From positions 1 to 62,417 of IMG/VR virus record IMGVR_UViG_3300022871_000020: a stretch of 62,417 nt of DNA, one strand, 5' to 3'. The position numbers and the translations under genes were made by a program. This stretch comes from a virus. Below are positions 50,302-58,726 of the stretch, one piece after another. The notes under the pieces were generated by a model, which was not told the DNA's origin, made no database searches, and was given only the letters and a program-made list of their open reading frames with translations. How positions within the stretch are numbered: the stretch's first letter is position 1; every line of letters starts with the position of its first letter.

Positions 50302-50645
50302 AAATAATTCAAGACTACTTTATTTCTCAATTAGATCGATATTATTTCGACTTTAGAGAATGTACCTATACAAAAGGGTGGGCACAACTAGATACAGATC
50401 AAGATGCGCACTATTATGGGATGTGGATAAACCCAACAAAGCAACGAATAATGTCATATATGGAGGGAGACATTAAAGAAGTTCAATTTGACAATGTTGA
50501 AGAATTAATTGAATATTTAAAGGATCTAAATTCAGATATTACACAGGGGGAGTATGCTAGGATTGATCCAGGACTAGATTCAAACTTCATTCAAGCATTT
50601 GTTGATCTTAAATTAGATCAATTTTTTCATAAAAAGTTAAAATAA
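50298..50645 (+). CDS. Unknown protein
   Basis: 115 aa, acidic, with YTKGWAQLDTDQDAHYYGMW, resembling small phage proteins that follow YkgJ genes. AAGGAGAAAATATAAATTT precedes ATG. No domain known to me. Confidence 0.5.
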   Translation: MKIIQDYFISQLDRYYFDFRECTYTKGWAQLDTDQDAHYYGMWINPTKQRIMSYMEGDIKEVQFDNVEELIEYLKDLNSDITQGEYARIDPGLDSNFIQAFVDLKLDQFFHKKLK

Positions 50646-50660
50646 CTAAGGAGAAATAAA

Positions 50661-50975
50661 ATGTCAAGTATTTTAGATGATTTGGCCAACATGTATGAAT
50701 TAGGAAAAGAATATTCAATTAACAATTCTACTCATGAAGATGTAGAAACAATAATAGGGAATCATGGACATTTAACTAAAGAAGATATCCAACATATTTG
50801 GATGGGATATAATGATAACCATGAATTAGTTAAACAAGAGGATTATAACATCTATTTTCGTGATTTAAATGAAAAAACACAAAACAAACTTTGTAAACAT
50901 TTTAAAACAACTCCAGAAGAAAGCCTTTGGTATGAATTTCCATTATGTACAATACAACCAGATAACAGACATTAA
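50661..50975 (+). CDS. Tandem-paralog protein P1 (module A + B)
   Basis: 104 aa. N-terminal module A (YELGKEYSINNSTHEDVE, ending in GYND) and C-terminal module B (NIYFRDLNEKTQNKLC, then TTPEESLW). Both recur in the next gene. AAGGAG upstream. Unknown function. Confidence 0.55.
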   Translation: MSSILDDLANMYELGKEYSINNSTHEDVETIIGNHGHLTKEDIQHIWMGYNDNHELVKQEDYNIYFRDLNEKTQNKLCKHFKTTPEESLWYEFPLCTIQPDNRH

Positions 50976-50994
50976 TTAATAAGGAAAAATAAAA

Positions 50995-51507
50995 ATGCAA
51001 ACAAATTTTGATCCAAATTCAACAGATTTTTATTATCAGTGGGGAAAAGAATGTGCATTAAATAATCTAACAACAAACCAATTAGATTATATGATTAAAG
51101 AAATGCCTACAGTAACAGAACAAATTCAATCCGACATTTATCAAGGATATAAAGAGAATATTATGGGTGAACTAAGAACAGATTTTTACCAGTGGGGTAA
51201 AGATTGTGCAGAACAGAACATGTCTTTAACCGATGCGATCAAGACAGTTAAAACAGAACTTACACAAACACAATCTGAAGAATACGATACATTCATTCAT
51301 GGTTATCAACAAACCCCTGAACAGAAAGAAACTGAAAAAGTTGAACCAGAAACCCGAACATTTGAAATTTATTATACTGATTTGAACGAATCTGCTAAAA
51401 AAGAGATTTGTGAAACATTTGACACTTCTCCAGAAGAAGAAAATTGGGATATGAATATTCTCCCTCTTGCAATTTTTGAACGAACTATGGAAGACGAAGA
51501 GGACTAA
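50995..51507 (+). CDS. Tandem-paralog protein P2 (A + A + B)
   Basis: 170 aa. Two module-A copies (FYYQWGKECALNNLTT and FYQWGKDCAEQNMSLT) and one module B (EIYYTDLNESAKKEIC, TSPEEENW). Internal duplication. SD AAGGA. Confidence 0.55.
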   Translation: MQTNFDPNSTDFYYQWGKECALNNLTTNQLDYMIKEMPTVTEQIQSDIYQGYKENIMGELRTDFYQWGKDCAEQNMSLTDAIKTVKTELTQTQSEEYDTFIHGYQQTPEQKETEKVEPETRTFEIYYTDLNESAKKEICETFDTSPEEENWDMNILPLAIFERTMEDEED

Positions 51508-51508
51508 T

Positions 51509-51877
51509 GTGAATAGATTAAAAATTAAATTCAAAAAAGAAACTGGTTTGGACGCAAAAATCAAACTACAAAATTCAAGACATGAGTATAATCCAAAATA
51601 TGTTGAATGGCTTGAAGGACAACAACAAACCCAAAACATAACCAGTGAGTTATTCAAAGCAACAGATATTGATTTTGAAAAATGGGGTAGGGAATGTAGG
51701 ACATTTGAAATCATGTATCCTGATGAAGCTGAAATTTTTTTTGATGCGTTTAATAAGTTAATGACACAATATTCAGGCAAATATAAATTATTTTTTAAAG
51801 GGTACTATAATTCTATAAATGAAGATATTTCAGAAGATTCCCAAAGTATTATTCAAAAAAAGACATTGAACAATTAA
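51509..51877 (+). CDS. Tandem-paralog protein P3
   Basis: 122 aa from GTG 51509 (GAGGACTAAT upstream). Contains a module-A relative (DFEKWGRECRTFEIM...FKGYYNS). It ends within a run of seven A; another frame continues for 45 codons (see next entry). Confidence 0.5.
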   Translation: MNRLKIKFKKETGLDAKIKLQNSRHEYNPKYVEWLEGQQQTQNITSELFKATDIDFEKWGRECRTFEIMYPDEAEIFFDAFNKLMTQYSGKYKLFFKGYYNSINEDISEDSQSIIQKKTLNN

Positions 51878-51999
51878 TTTCAATTATCAATAGTCAAACA
51901 TTTGGCATTGGGTTTACATCTAGACACAGACTATTTAAAGAATTACAAACCATTACCATCAAACTTAACATATCGATAGTGACTACATCACAAGATTAA
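51859..51999 (+). pseudogene. Frame-shifted continuation of P3
   Basis: From the A7 run another frame reads KDIEQLISIINSQTFGIGF and on to TAA at 51997. Either P3 lost its C terminus by a one-base indel or a ribosomal shift joins the two. Confidence 0.4.
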
Positions 52000-52047
52000 A
52001 AACATAATTATGAGATTATTATGAAATGACAATATAAATTACAAACA

Positions 52048-52182
52048 TTTAATCCTAATTATATGTATTTTTACGGTTGGGGAATCAATTGTGGGTTACT
52101 CAAATTAAACAGTGAACCAAGTGTAATAATTATTACACTTGGTTCCAATTTTTTATTTAATAAAATAAAAAATCTGTCGTAG
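52048..52182 (+). pseudogene. Remnant of a P-family module A
   Basis: FNPNYMYFYGWGINCGLLKL, without start codon, matches the start of P2 (FDPNSTDFYYQWGKECALNN). It then runs into the terminator. A decayed paralog. Confidence 0.45.
52115..52144 (+). terminator. Terminator of the plus-strand operon
   Basis: AACCAAGTGTAAT / ATTACACTTGGTT perfect stem, 4-nt loop, then CCAATTTTTT. Confidence 0.85.
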
Positions 52183-52201
52183 ATATTTTCTACGACAGAT
52201 T
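52171..52201 (-). terminator. Terminator of the facing minus-strand operon
   Basis: AATCTGTCGTAGA / TCTACGACAGATT stem followed on the minus strand by TTTTTTATTTTATT. With the hairpin above it separates the convergent operons. Confidence 0.85.
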
Positions 52202-52214
52202 AAGTGTTGTTAAA

Positions 52215-52230
52215 TTGACCTCGGCAAATT
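52215..52230 (-). repeat. Dispersed repeat, copy 8
   Basis: Minus strand AATTTGCCGAGGTCAA, between the convergent terminators and the 52248 gene; orientation opposite to most copies relative to transcription. Confidence 0.5.
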
Positions 52231-52247
52231 ATTGATTCAGTTATAAA

Positions 52248-52496
52248 TTAGAATAAAATCCCATAACAACTTTCAACAAATTCGTCACCAATTTTTCTTT
52301 TCCTAATTACATTTTCAAATTTAACATCTCTGCTACTCTTACTCAATTTAAAAAACTCTTTGTCATCAACTTTAAAAATCATAATATCATTTGGAATTGA
52401 TTCTTCACAAAGACAAATTGCTGCATGAATCATGTCTTTCGAAACTTCAGTATTTGATAAGTTTAAACTCTTTCGAACATATAACTTCAGAATCAT
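52248..52496 (-). CDS. Small unknown protein
   Basis: 82 aa, AAGGAGAAAAA before ATG. No motif. Last gene of the minus-strand operon. Confidence 0.5.
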   Translation of the reverse strand: MILKLYVRKSLNLSNTEVSKDMIHAAICLCEESIPNDIMIFKVDDKEFFKLSKSSRDVKFENVIRKRKIGDEFVESCYGILF

Positions 52497-52508
52497 TTTT
52501 TCTCCTTA

Positions 52509-52727
52509 CTATTTAATAGATTTAATAATCTGTTTTAATTGATTATTAGTATTTAATAAAGGATTTGCACTAACAATTTCAGATAACTTTGTCGTAAGTT
52601 CATCAACATAATTCAATATATCCATATTAATTGATTTTATTAATTCGTCAGTTTCATTTTCAAAATCAATTTTCTCTCCATTAGTATACACTTTAATTAT
52701 TTCTTCTCTTGTTATATTTAGTTTCAT
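52509..52727 (-). CDS. Small unknown protein
   Basis: 72 aa, helical, acidic. AAGGAGACTTT before ATG. No motif recognised. Confidence 0.5.
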   Translation of the reverse strand: MKLNITREEIIKVYTNGEKIDFENETDELIKSINMDILNYVDELTTKLSEIVSANPLLNTNNQLKQIIKSIK

Positions 52728-52736
52728 AAAGTCTCC

Positions 52737-52979
52737 TTAAAAAATAATATATTTAATCATAAACAACCAATACAGAATTGTACTGCTTATCATAAATAAT
52801 ATATTAAGAATTGGTGAATCACAAATATATTTCACATATAGATTAGCAAGAATCAACGGTAAATTGATAAGAACAAATATTACGAACATAATTTTACAAA
52901 TCAAAGTGTATATCACTTTAAAATAATCGCCAATAAACATAAATGTTTCGCTATCTAAAATACTCTTAATCGTCTCCAT
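52737..52979 (-). CDS. Small membrane protein
   Basis: 80 aa from ATG 52979 (GAGGAATGTG upstream). Two hydrophobic segments (LICKIMFVIFVLINLPLILA and ILFMISSTILYWLFMI). Overlaps the zinc gene above. Unknown. Confidence 0.5.
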   Translation of the reverse strand: METIKSILDSETFMFIGDYFKVIYTLICKIMFVIFVLINLPLILANLYVKYICDSPILNILFMISSTILYWLFMIKYIIF

Positions 52980-53109
52980 CACATTCCTCACAATTACAGT
53001 CTTCACATAAAATTTTACCACAAACTTGACATTCAATAGTACTTTCAATATCTACTGTGTATCCACAGTTTCCACAATTGACATATTCAATATCTCTAAT
53101 TTGAGTCAA
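52966..53109 (-). CDS. Small zinc-ribbon protein
   Basis: 47 aa from TTG 53109 (AAAGGACATAAA). CGNCGYTV, CQVCGKILC and CNCEEC: eight Cys, likely two zinc sites. Start overlaps the TGA of the gene above. Confidence 0.55.
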   Translation of the reverse strand: MTQIRDIEYVNCGNCGYTVDIESTIECQVCGKILCEDCNCEECDGDD

Positions 53110-53276
53110 TTTATGTCCTTTAACAGATTATCAATTTCTTTCATCACAGCACTTTTCTCTAATGAAACTCGAGGTGTGATAACAGGTAGGTCATCAAGGT
53201 TATTCAATAGTTCACCAATCACATTACCAAATTCAAAAGTTTCTTCAGTAGTAAAATTTGTTTCTTCAGTATCCAT
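53106..53276 (-). CDS. Small acidic protein
   Basis: 56 aa from ATG 53276 (AAAAGGAACAATTA). Acidic; ends in a short amphipathic helix. No family. Its TGA overlaps the next start. Confidence 0.5.
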   Translation of the reverse strand: MDTEETNFTTEETFEFGNVIGELLNNLDDLPVITPRVSLEKSAVMKEIDNLLKDIN

Positions 53277-53322
53277 TAATTGTTCCTTTTAATAATCTTA
53301 AAATAAAACGACGAATTTCAAA

Positions 53323-53356
53323 ATCTTCAAACTTTGAAATCCGCCGAGGCCAAAAA
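53323..53356 (+). repeat. Dispersed repeat, copy 9
   Basis: Full copy: CTTCAAACTTTGAAATCC then GCCGAGGCCAAAAAT in the gap downstream of the 53391 gene. Confidence 0.65.
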
Positions 53357-53390
53357 TAATTATATATTAATAATTAATCTTGTGTTGTGT

Positions 53391-53645
53391 TTACTCTCCC
53401 CAGTAGATCCATGTTGCGTTTTCTTTAGTGTTTGTTAAACTGAATCCATCAGCTTCAAGTCTTTTCCTAATTGACAAAGATATTGTAATGTCAGGAACAT
53501 TAACACCAACAAATCCTTTATTTGCAGCATCTCTAATAGAACGTACAATATCCGTATATTCAGTAAGTGCTTTAGCAACGAGACCACAAGCTTCATAAGC
53601 TGTAATTTTACTACAAATATTAGTATATCCGTCTAGTTCTGTCAT
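53391..53645 (-). CDS. Small unknown protein
   Basis: 84 aa. DAANKGFVGVNVPDITISLSIRKRLEADGFSL resembles small phage proteins with a helix then a strand. AAGGAGAATA before ATG. Downstream of the clamp loader. Confidence 0.5.
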   Translation of the reverse strand: MTELDGYTNICSKITAYEACGLVAKALTEYTDIVRSIRDAANKGFVGVNVPDITISLSIRKRLEADGFSLTNTKENATWIYWGE

Positions 53646-53660
53646 ATTATTCTCCTTTTT

Positions 53661-54659
53661 TTAAATACGATTAACTTCACAAACAGTCTTAATCAATTCA
53701 TAATAAAATCCCAATAAATTAATATGGGGAAACTTTTTAAATTCAATTCCATCTGCATAACGAGCACACAGAATCTTAATAGGGATAAAATTACTCATTT
53801 GATACAGTCGATTAAATATATAATCATAATTAACATCGTAATTATTGTGTAGAATTACAACCAATTGTTTATACTCTTCATTAATCAAACTATTCTCTGG
53901 ATAATCCAAGCACAATTTTTTATTTTTAGCATCATTACTCATAACAATACCAATAATTTTAGCAATTAACATGATAATATTTTCTTCAATACTACCAGTC
54001 TTACTAATATTTTTAAAATCAATAACACCATTATTTGCCACAAAACTATTCTGTAATTGGTTAATTATCTCTCTAATACCAATCTTAATACTACCAACCA
54101 CAAACTTCTTTAAATCGTCTTCAACATATTGAGCATTTTCACTACCCAATATAAATTTCATTCGTTCAAAGATAGCAGCAGCATTATTTCCTGAAAAAGG
54201 AATCTTATAAGTGAATCTAGTTAATACTGCACCTTCTACTTTTTTAATGTAGTTTGTACATCCGATGAATGCACAATTGTGTTGATACTTCTCCATTAAT
54301 CCAGTTTTTAATAGATTGAATGCATCTGGATGTAATTTATCCATTTCTTCAATATAAACAATTTTCTGCTTTGATTTGACAGGGGTTTTTTTAAGAAATG
54401 GAGTTATCTTTTCTTTAATTTCTTTAACATTACGATCTTTTGCAATAAACAAATCGTTAGAAGCTTTAATGATTTTTGAAATAAGTATTTCAGCAGTTAC
54501 AGTCTTTCCTAGACCATAACTCCCATAAAATAATACATTACCGTCCAATCTTTCGTTGTTGTACCATTTAAGAATTGTTTGTTTGTTCTCTTTATTATCA
54601 AAAATTAAGTTATCAATATCTTTGGGACAATATTTAATGAACCACGATGTTTCTTCCAT
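53661..54659 (-). CDS. AAA+ clamp loader subunit (gp44/RFC-like)
   Basis: 332 aa. WFIKYCPKDIDNLIF start, Walker A GSYGLGKT (46-53), Walker B YIEEMDKL, sensor CTNYIKKVEGAVLTRF. Walker B is EEMD instead of DExD. Loads the sliding clamp for the family B polymerase; no clamp gene was recognised in this window. Confidence 0.75.
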   Translation of the reverse strand: MEETSWFIKYCPKDIDNLIFDNKENKQTILKWYNNERLDGNVLFYGSYGLGKTVTAEILISKIIKASNDLFIAKDRNVKEIKEKITPFLKKTPVKSKQKIVYIEEMDKLHPDAFNLLKTGLMEKYQHNCAFIGCTNYIKKVEGAVLTRFTYKIPFSGNNAAAIFERMKFILGSENAQYVEDDLKKFVVGSIKIGIREIINQLQNSFVANNGVIDFKNISKTGSIEENIIMLIAKIIGIVMSNDAKNKKLCLDYPENSLINEEYKQLVVILHNNYDVNYDYIFNRLYQMSNFIPIKILCARYADGIEFKKFPHINLLGFYYELIKTVCEVNRI

Positions 54660-54685
54660 AATATATTTTTAACTCTCTTTTGTTT

Positions 54686-55102
54686 TTAATGCCACACACA
54701 TTGACTTATTTCTTGTTCACAACGTTTTTGATTGATGTGTTCGTTCATCTCTTCTTTAATAGCTTCATCAACTTCAATAAGAATATTAGAATCAACACTA
54801 TCGATTATATAATCAAAGTATAACATATTTAAATGTAGTTTAAACATATTTTCGTCTTGATGGAAATTGAAATTGTTATTAAACAACATGAACTCAATCG
54901 AATCAACAACATTGTTTCTGATGATATTACGAAGATGTTCTCTTCGTTCTTCAGGCACTTGGTTTGATTCTTTGCTTGGTCGTTTAAACGCTGGAGGACA
55001 ATTATCTTCTTCTGTTTTAGGTTTTGCAAAGTCAGGGACGGTTTCAAATATAGAAGGGTCTTTTGCTAACCATTTTTTAATTTTATCAAATATACTATTC
55101 AC
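54686..55102 (-). CDS. Unknown protein between clamp loader and gyrA
   Basis: 138 aa from GTG 55102, spaced eight bases from GGAG. Charged, with a helical C-terminal half. The position suggests a small clamp-loader partner (gp62-like) but nothing in the sequence proves it. Confidence 0.45.
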   Translation of the reverse strand: MNSIFDKIKKWLAKDPSIFETVPDFAKPKTEEDNCPPAFKRPSKESNQVPEERREHLRNIIRNNVVDSIEFMLFNNNFNFHQDENMFKLHLNMLYFDYIIDSVDSNILIEVDEAIKEEMNEHINQKRCEQEISQCVWH

Positions 55103-55106
55103 AGAT

Positions 55107-55283
55107 TTAATCTCCAACAATCTCATAAGTAATTTTCACTTTAGTATTCTGTCCAACCCATGTTTTGGGTATATAAGCTGTTCGAACAAACGGTGAATCT
55201 CCATCAGGAGTTAATTCACTAAATCTAACCATGTTTTTTGTTTCTTTCTCTTTTTCAAAAATCACTACTTTGGGATCTGCCAT
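55107..55283 (-). CDS. Small beta-rich protein
   Basis: 58 aa from ATG 55283 (AGGAGAACGAAAAC). SPFVRTAYIPKTWVGQNTKV and an adjacent strand suggest a small OB-like or SH3-like fold. Spaced five bases from the next gene. Confidence 0.55.
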   Translation of the reverse strand: MADPKVVIFEKEKETKNMVRFSELTPDGDSPFVRTAYIPKTWVGQNTKVKITYEIVGD

Positions 55284-55342
55284 GTTTTCGTTCTCCTATT
55301 TGATTGTTTTAATTTAGTCTCTAACCTCTTTTGAGATTAGTT

Positions 55343-56797
55343 TTACTTTTGTTTGTTCAATAAATCACACATTTCATAATAACAAGAATTCCCAACGTCT
55401 ATAATTTCTTGTTTAGAAACAATAATTTTCTGACTAATAGTAACAATATTCTGTTTAAATTCAATCAATTGTTTAATTGATTTTGAACTACATACGTCAA
55501 TAATTACTTCCTCAGTTACATTAATTAAATCAGTTGCCCACGTTTGTGAAGGTTCATCAAAACGATCTTTTGCTAATGTTTTTGGCCGTTTAATATTGTC
55601 TTGATTAAAAACATTAACAATATCATCAATTGTTGTTACTGTGTATCTTTGAATTATATCACGAACAATAATTAAAATATTTGTTGTAAATAGAGAATCA
55701 ATCAATTTATTCGTTTGACTGATTTTGTAGGTTTTTACTGTATTGATATAATTAACATAGTTGTTAATTAATATCTGATCAATTCCTAATAATGTTGCTA
55801 CGTGATCTTTTACGAAGTAACACTGATAAGTAAACGACTTAATGAAATACTTTTTAAATATTTCTATATAAAGTTGTTGAATATTAACGGATTTATTTTT
55901 AGGAGTAAATACACCGTTGATGAAAAAAGGGTCTTTCTTACTTGTAGAAAGATCTTTGAATTGTTTTATCCCAGGATTTACTCCCGGTTCTTTAGAATCA
56001 ATATCCTGTTCAATTTTTGTTGAGTTAAAAGTAGGAGCCTTTCCATTCACATGAATTTCGCCATTCTTAATTTCTCCAAAAGGAATAGCTCGACATTTAC
56101 CAACCCCAGATACTAAAATTTTATAAAACGTTCCTGGCGAATCTTCTTTACATTCACAATTACGGAAAGCTGGTTTAATACATGGCCCATACATATCTTC
56201 TGAATATTCATTAGTTGAATCTCCAATAAACGTCGTTGTTATTTTATCTTGATTTTCTAACAACCATTTTAATCTAATTAATAAATCTTTCATACTATAC
56301 TTAGGGGAAAGACATTTATGAAAACCACTTCCAGATAAATTGTCAATACCAATTAGTCCAAGGGGAATGATTGAAGGTAAATATAAAGGCTCGTTTTCGT
56401 ACTCGATATTGAGCCAAGGAACATGATGATAATATTTAAAAGCTAAATTCTTAACCCATTTAGCAATTTTACATTCAGTATATCTTTGTGCTGCTGGCGG
56501 GTCTACTGATTTTAAATCAACTGAACCAAAATTACCCTGTGTGGCTACATATCCTTGTGCAGCAAGTTTAACAATTGTTTGATAACAACTGACATCCCCA
56601 TGGGGATGATAGCTACCTATAACATGACCAACTACCTTGGCACTTTTAACAGTCTTTCCCGATTTAGTCATATCATAAAGTCCAAGAAGACAACGACGTT
56701 GTGATATTTTTAATGCATCATTACATGACGGTATGCCCCGGAATTCGTCTATGTAACGTCCATAGTCAGCGTAAAAACACCCAATAATTCTCTGGAT
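55343..56797 (-). CDS. Type II DNA topoisomerase cleavage subunit (GyrA/gp52-like)
   Basis: 484 aa if it starts at ATC 56797. YADYGRYIDEFRGIPSCNDALKISQRR aligns with the GyrA start (YAxSVIxxRALPDxRDGLKPVQRR); then VVGHVIGSYHPHGDVS, QGNFGS and the catalytic Tyr in AAQRYTE. No ATG, GTG or TTG exists in frame between the AAGGAGG site and this conserved block; ATC 56797 (six bases after the SD) or ATT codons just below are the only starts. The C-terminal wheel domain is absent, as in phage enzymes. Confidence 0.82.
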   Translation of the reverse strand: MQRIIGCFYADYGRYIDEFRGIPSCNDALKISQRRCLLGLYDMTKSGKTVKSAKVVGHVIGSYHPHGDVSCYQTIVKLAAQGYVATQGNFGSVDLKSVDPPAAQRYTECKIAKWVKNLAFKYYHHVPWLNIEYENEPLYLPSIIPLGLIGIDNLSGSGFHKCLSPKYSMKDLLIRLKWLLENQDKITTTFIGDSTNEYSEDMYGPCIKPAFRNCECKEDSPGTFYKILVSGVGKCRAIPFGEIKNGEIHVNGKAPTFNSTKIEQDIDSKEPGVNPGIKQFKDLSTSKKDPFFINGVFTPKNKSVNIQQLYIEIFKKYFIKSFTYQCYFVKDHVATLLGIDQILINNYVNYINTVKTYKISQTNKLIDSLFTTNILIIVRDIIQRYTVTTIDDIVNVFNQDNIKRPKTLAKDRFDEPSQTWATDLINVTEEVIIDVCSSKSIKQLIEFKQNIVTISQKIIVSKQEIIDVGNSCYYEMCDLLNKQK

Positions 56798-56815
56798 AAC
56801 AAACCTCCTTTTTTC

Positions 56816-57589
56816 TTATTCAATACCTTCTTTCAAAAATGAATTAAGTTCTTCAGATCGATACCTGCTAAATATAGCATGACTAGCACTAATAAATTTA
56901 AATTCATACATATTCTGTATTTGATTAATTGGACTATTACTAACTACAACATTACCAAGAACGTCGTGTTTGTTGTTATGTAGATTGCCACTACACAACC
57001 CACAATCAATCAAATTAAATATCTTATAATTGCTCAATTTAAATTTATCAAACAGTTGCAATAACTGTTTGACATGTTTTGAATAAAGTGAAAAGTGTTG
57101 AGAAGGATCATCAAAAGTCATAGCTTTAATTAATGCTAGAATAAGTAGAGTCTCTGTAATTTGATAATTTAACGAATATATTAGTTGATCTCTAACCAAT
57201 TCAGTTGTACTGTTCTTGTATTTACCTATACTAATTGGGTTGACAATTCTAAAAGGGATAGTTTTAATATCATTATGATCAATAAACTTTTTAATAACTG
57301 GAAAATGTTCGTCAATCTTATCCATTAATGAAAAGTTCTCAATAATGTTAAGATCTAAAAAATCGTATCTATATAATTTATGTAGAGTATAATTGAACTT
57401 ATAATGATCGCCAATACATACAGTTTTATTACTATAATCAGTTTCATACGTGCTTTCAATATCATAATATTTACTATCTTTATCGTATTCCCATTTGAGA
57501 ACATTATTTCGATTTAATAATTTATATAATTCTTCATTTTCGCGTTCGCAATTATAATCGATATTGATATTGATATTGATATTTAACAT
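56816..57589 (-). CDS. Unknown protein
   Basis: 257 aa; starts with repeated Asn-Ile (NINININID), then no recognised motif. AAAGGAAAC upstream. Directly upstream of gyrA. Confidence 0.5.
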   Translation of the reverse strand: MLNINININIDYNCERENEELYKLLNRNNVLKWEYDKDSKYYDIESTYETDYSNKTVCIGDHYKFNYTLHKLYRYDFLDLNIIENFSLMDKIDEHFPVIKKFIDHNDIKTIPFRIVNPISIGKYKNSTTELVRDQLIYSLNYQITETLLILALIKAMTFDDPSQHFSLYSKHVKQLLQLFDKFKLSNYKIFNLIDCGLCSGNLHNNKHDVLGNVVVSNSPINQIQNMYEFKFISASHAIFSRYRSEELNSFLKEGIE

Positions 57590-57691
57590 ATTTTGATTGT
57601 TTCCTTTTTTTTAGAATATTTTAACACCAATCAAGATATTTAATATTATTTGAAAAATAATATTAAAAAGTCTTGACATCCATTAAAAGAA

Positions 57692-57719
57692 TTAACTCCA
57701 TTTTTTAGAATGGAGTTAA
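57692..57719 (-). terminator. Hairpin terminator
   Basis: TTAACTCCATT / AATGGAGTTAA stem overlapping the stop codon of the 57716 gene. Confidence 0.7.
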
Positions 57720-58657
57720 AACGTTTTAATTATATGCTTCTGAATTTTAGTAAACATCAAATCATATTTTCCTAATTCTTGTAATGATTTAATAAAAAAC
57801 ATTACTCCAGGATGATCCATATATTTAAACCGCCCAAACATATTCTCATGACAAAGTGTAAATCCATTTAAAATAAGAGTAATTGAATCAATTTCAAATC
57901 GAATTTTGAAAATAGATGTTGAAATATTATAAGTTTTCTTTTCATTCTCTTTCTTTTTAAATATAATTTTATGATATTTCATAATCGAAGTAATAAAATC
58001 AATTTTCTGATCGTCAGATGGTAACGCAATTGCTCCATCTTCACAATCAAAGTTATTAAACAATATATTAAATTTATTTAAATTAATAAGATTAAACTCT
58101 TTTTCTATATTTTCATTCATATGTTTATTAAAAAACAACATAAATGCAATAAACGAGTGTCTATATCGTTTATAAAAAACAATACTTTTCCCAATTGAAG
58201 ATAGTTTCTGTTTAAAATATGGGTCTGTTAATTCGTATGTTGATGAATCTGATGCTTTATTCATAGATATTGTTGATCCCAGATTCAGATGAGTTTTCCA
58301 AAGTTTTCCTGAGTCAGACGAATTGAAATAATTTTTGAATTTATCTATATAATCATCGGCAATGAATATATTTTCATCTTGGATGATATTATTCCAATCA
58401 AGACAGTCTAATTGTTTGCTTCGATTGTAATTAACTTCAATTACTTGTTTAGTTAATATATCGTTTGCTTCATCATTATAAACAAATAACTGTTTGGAAT
58501 CAAATTCATTAGGTTTTTCGAATGTGAATTGAGTGTTATAACTCTTGTACAAACTTGTTAAAATTTTTCCAGTCGACAACTTTTTCATAGTAATCGCTAA
58601 AAATTGATACGAATTTAATTCAGTTTCTACTGTTATTTTGTCATCGGTCAAATCCAT
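57716..58657 (-). CDS. Unknown protein
   Basis: 313 aa, no motif recognised. AAGGAATTGAAAA before ATG. Downstream of the primase, so a replication role is possible. Confidence 0.5.
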   Translation of the reverse strand: MDLTDDKITVETELNSYQFLAITMKKLSTGKILTSLYKSYNTQFTFEKPNEFDSKQLFVYNDEANDILTKQVIEVNYNRSKQLDCLDWNNIIQDENIFIADDYIDKFKNYFNSSDSGKLWKTHLNLGSTISMNKASDSSTYELTDPYFKQKLSSIGKSIVFYKRYRHSFIAFMLFFNKHMNENIEKEFNLINLNKFNILFNNFDCEDGAIALPSDDQKIDFITSIMKYHKIIFKKKENEKKTYNISTSIFKIRFEIDSITLILNGFTLCHENMFGRFKYMDHPGVMFFIKSLQELGKYDLMFTKIQKHIIKTF

Positions 58658-58726
58658 TTTTCAATTCCTTTTTAATTTAGTTTAGTTTAGTCGATTTAGT
58701 TAATTAGTTTTTCGATTGAGTTAACA

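Noticed and set aside
51226-51780. Long minus-strand frame under the plus-strand cluster
   Set aside because: Antisense to P2 and P3, Phe/Ser-rich, with no SD; the plus genes have SDs and shared modules.
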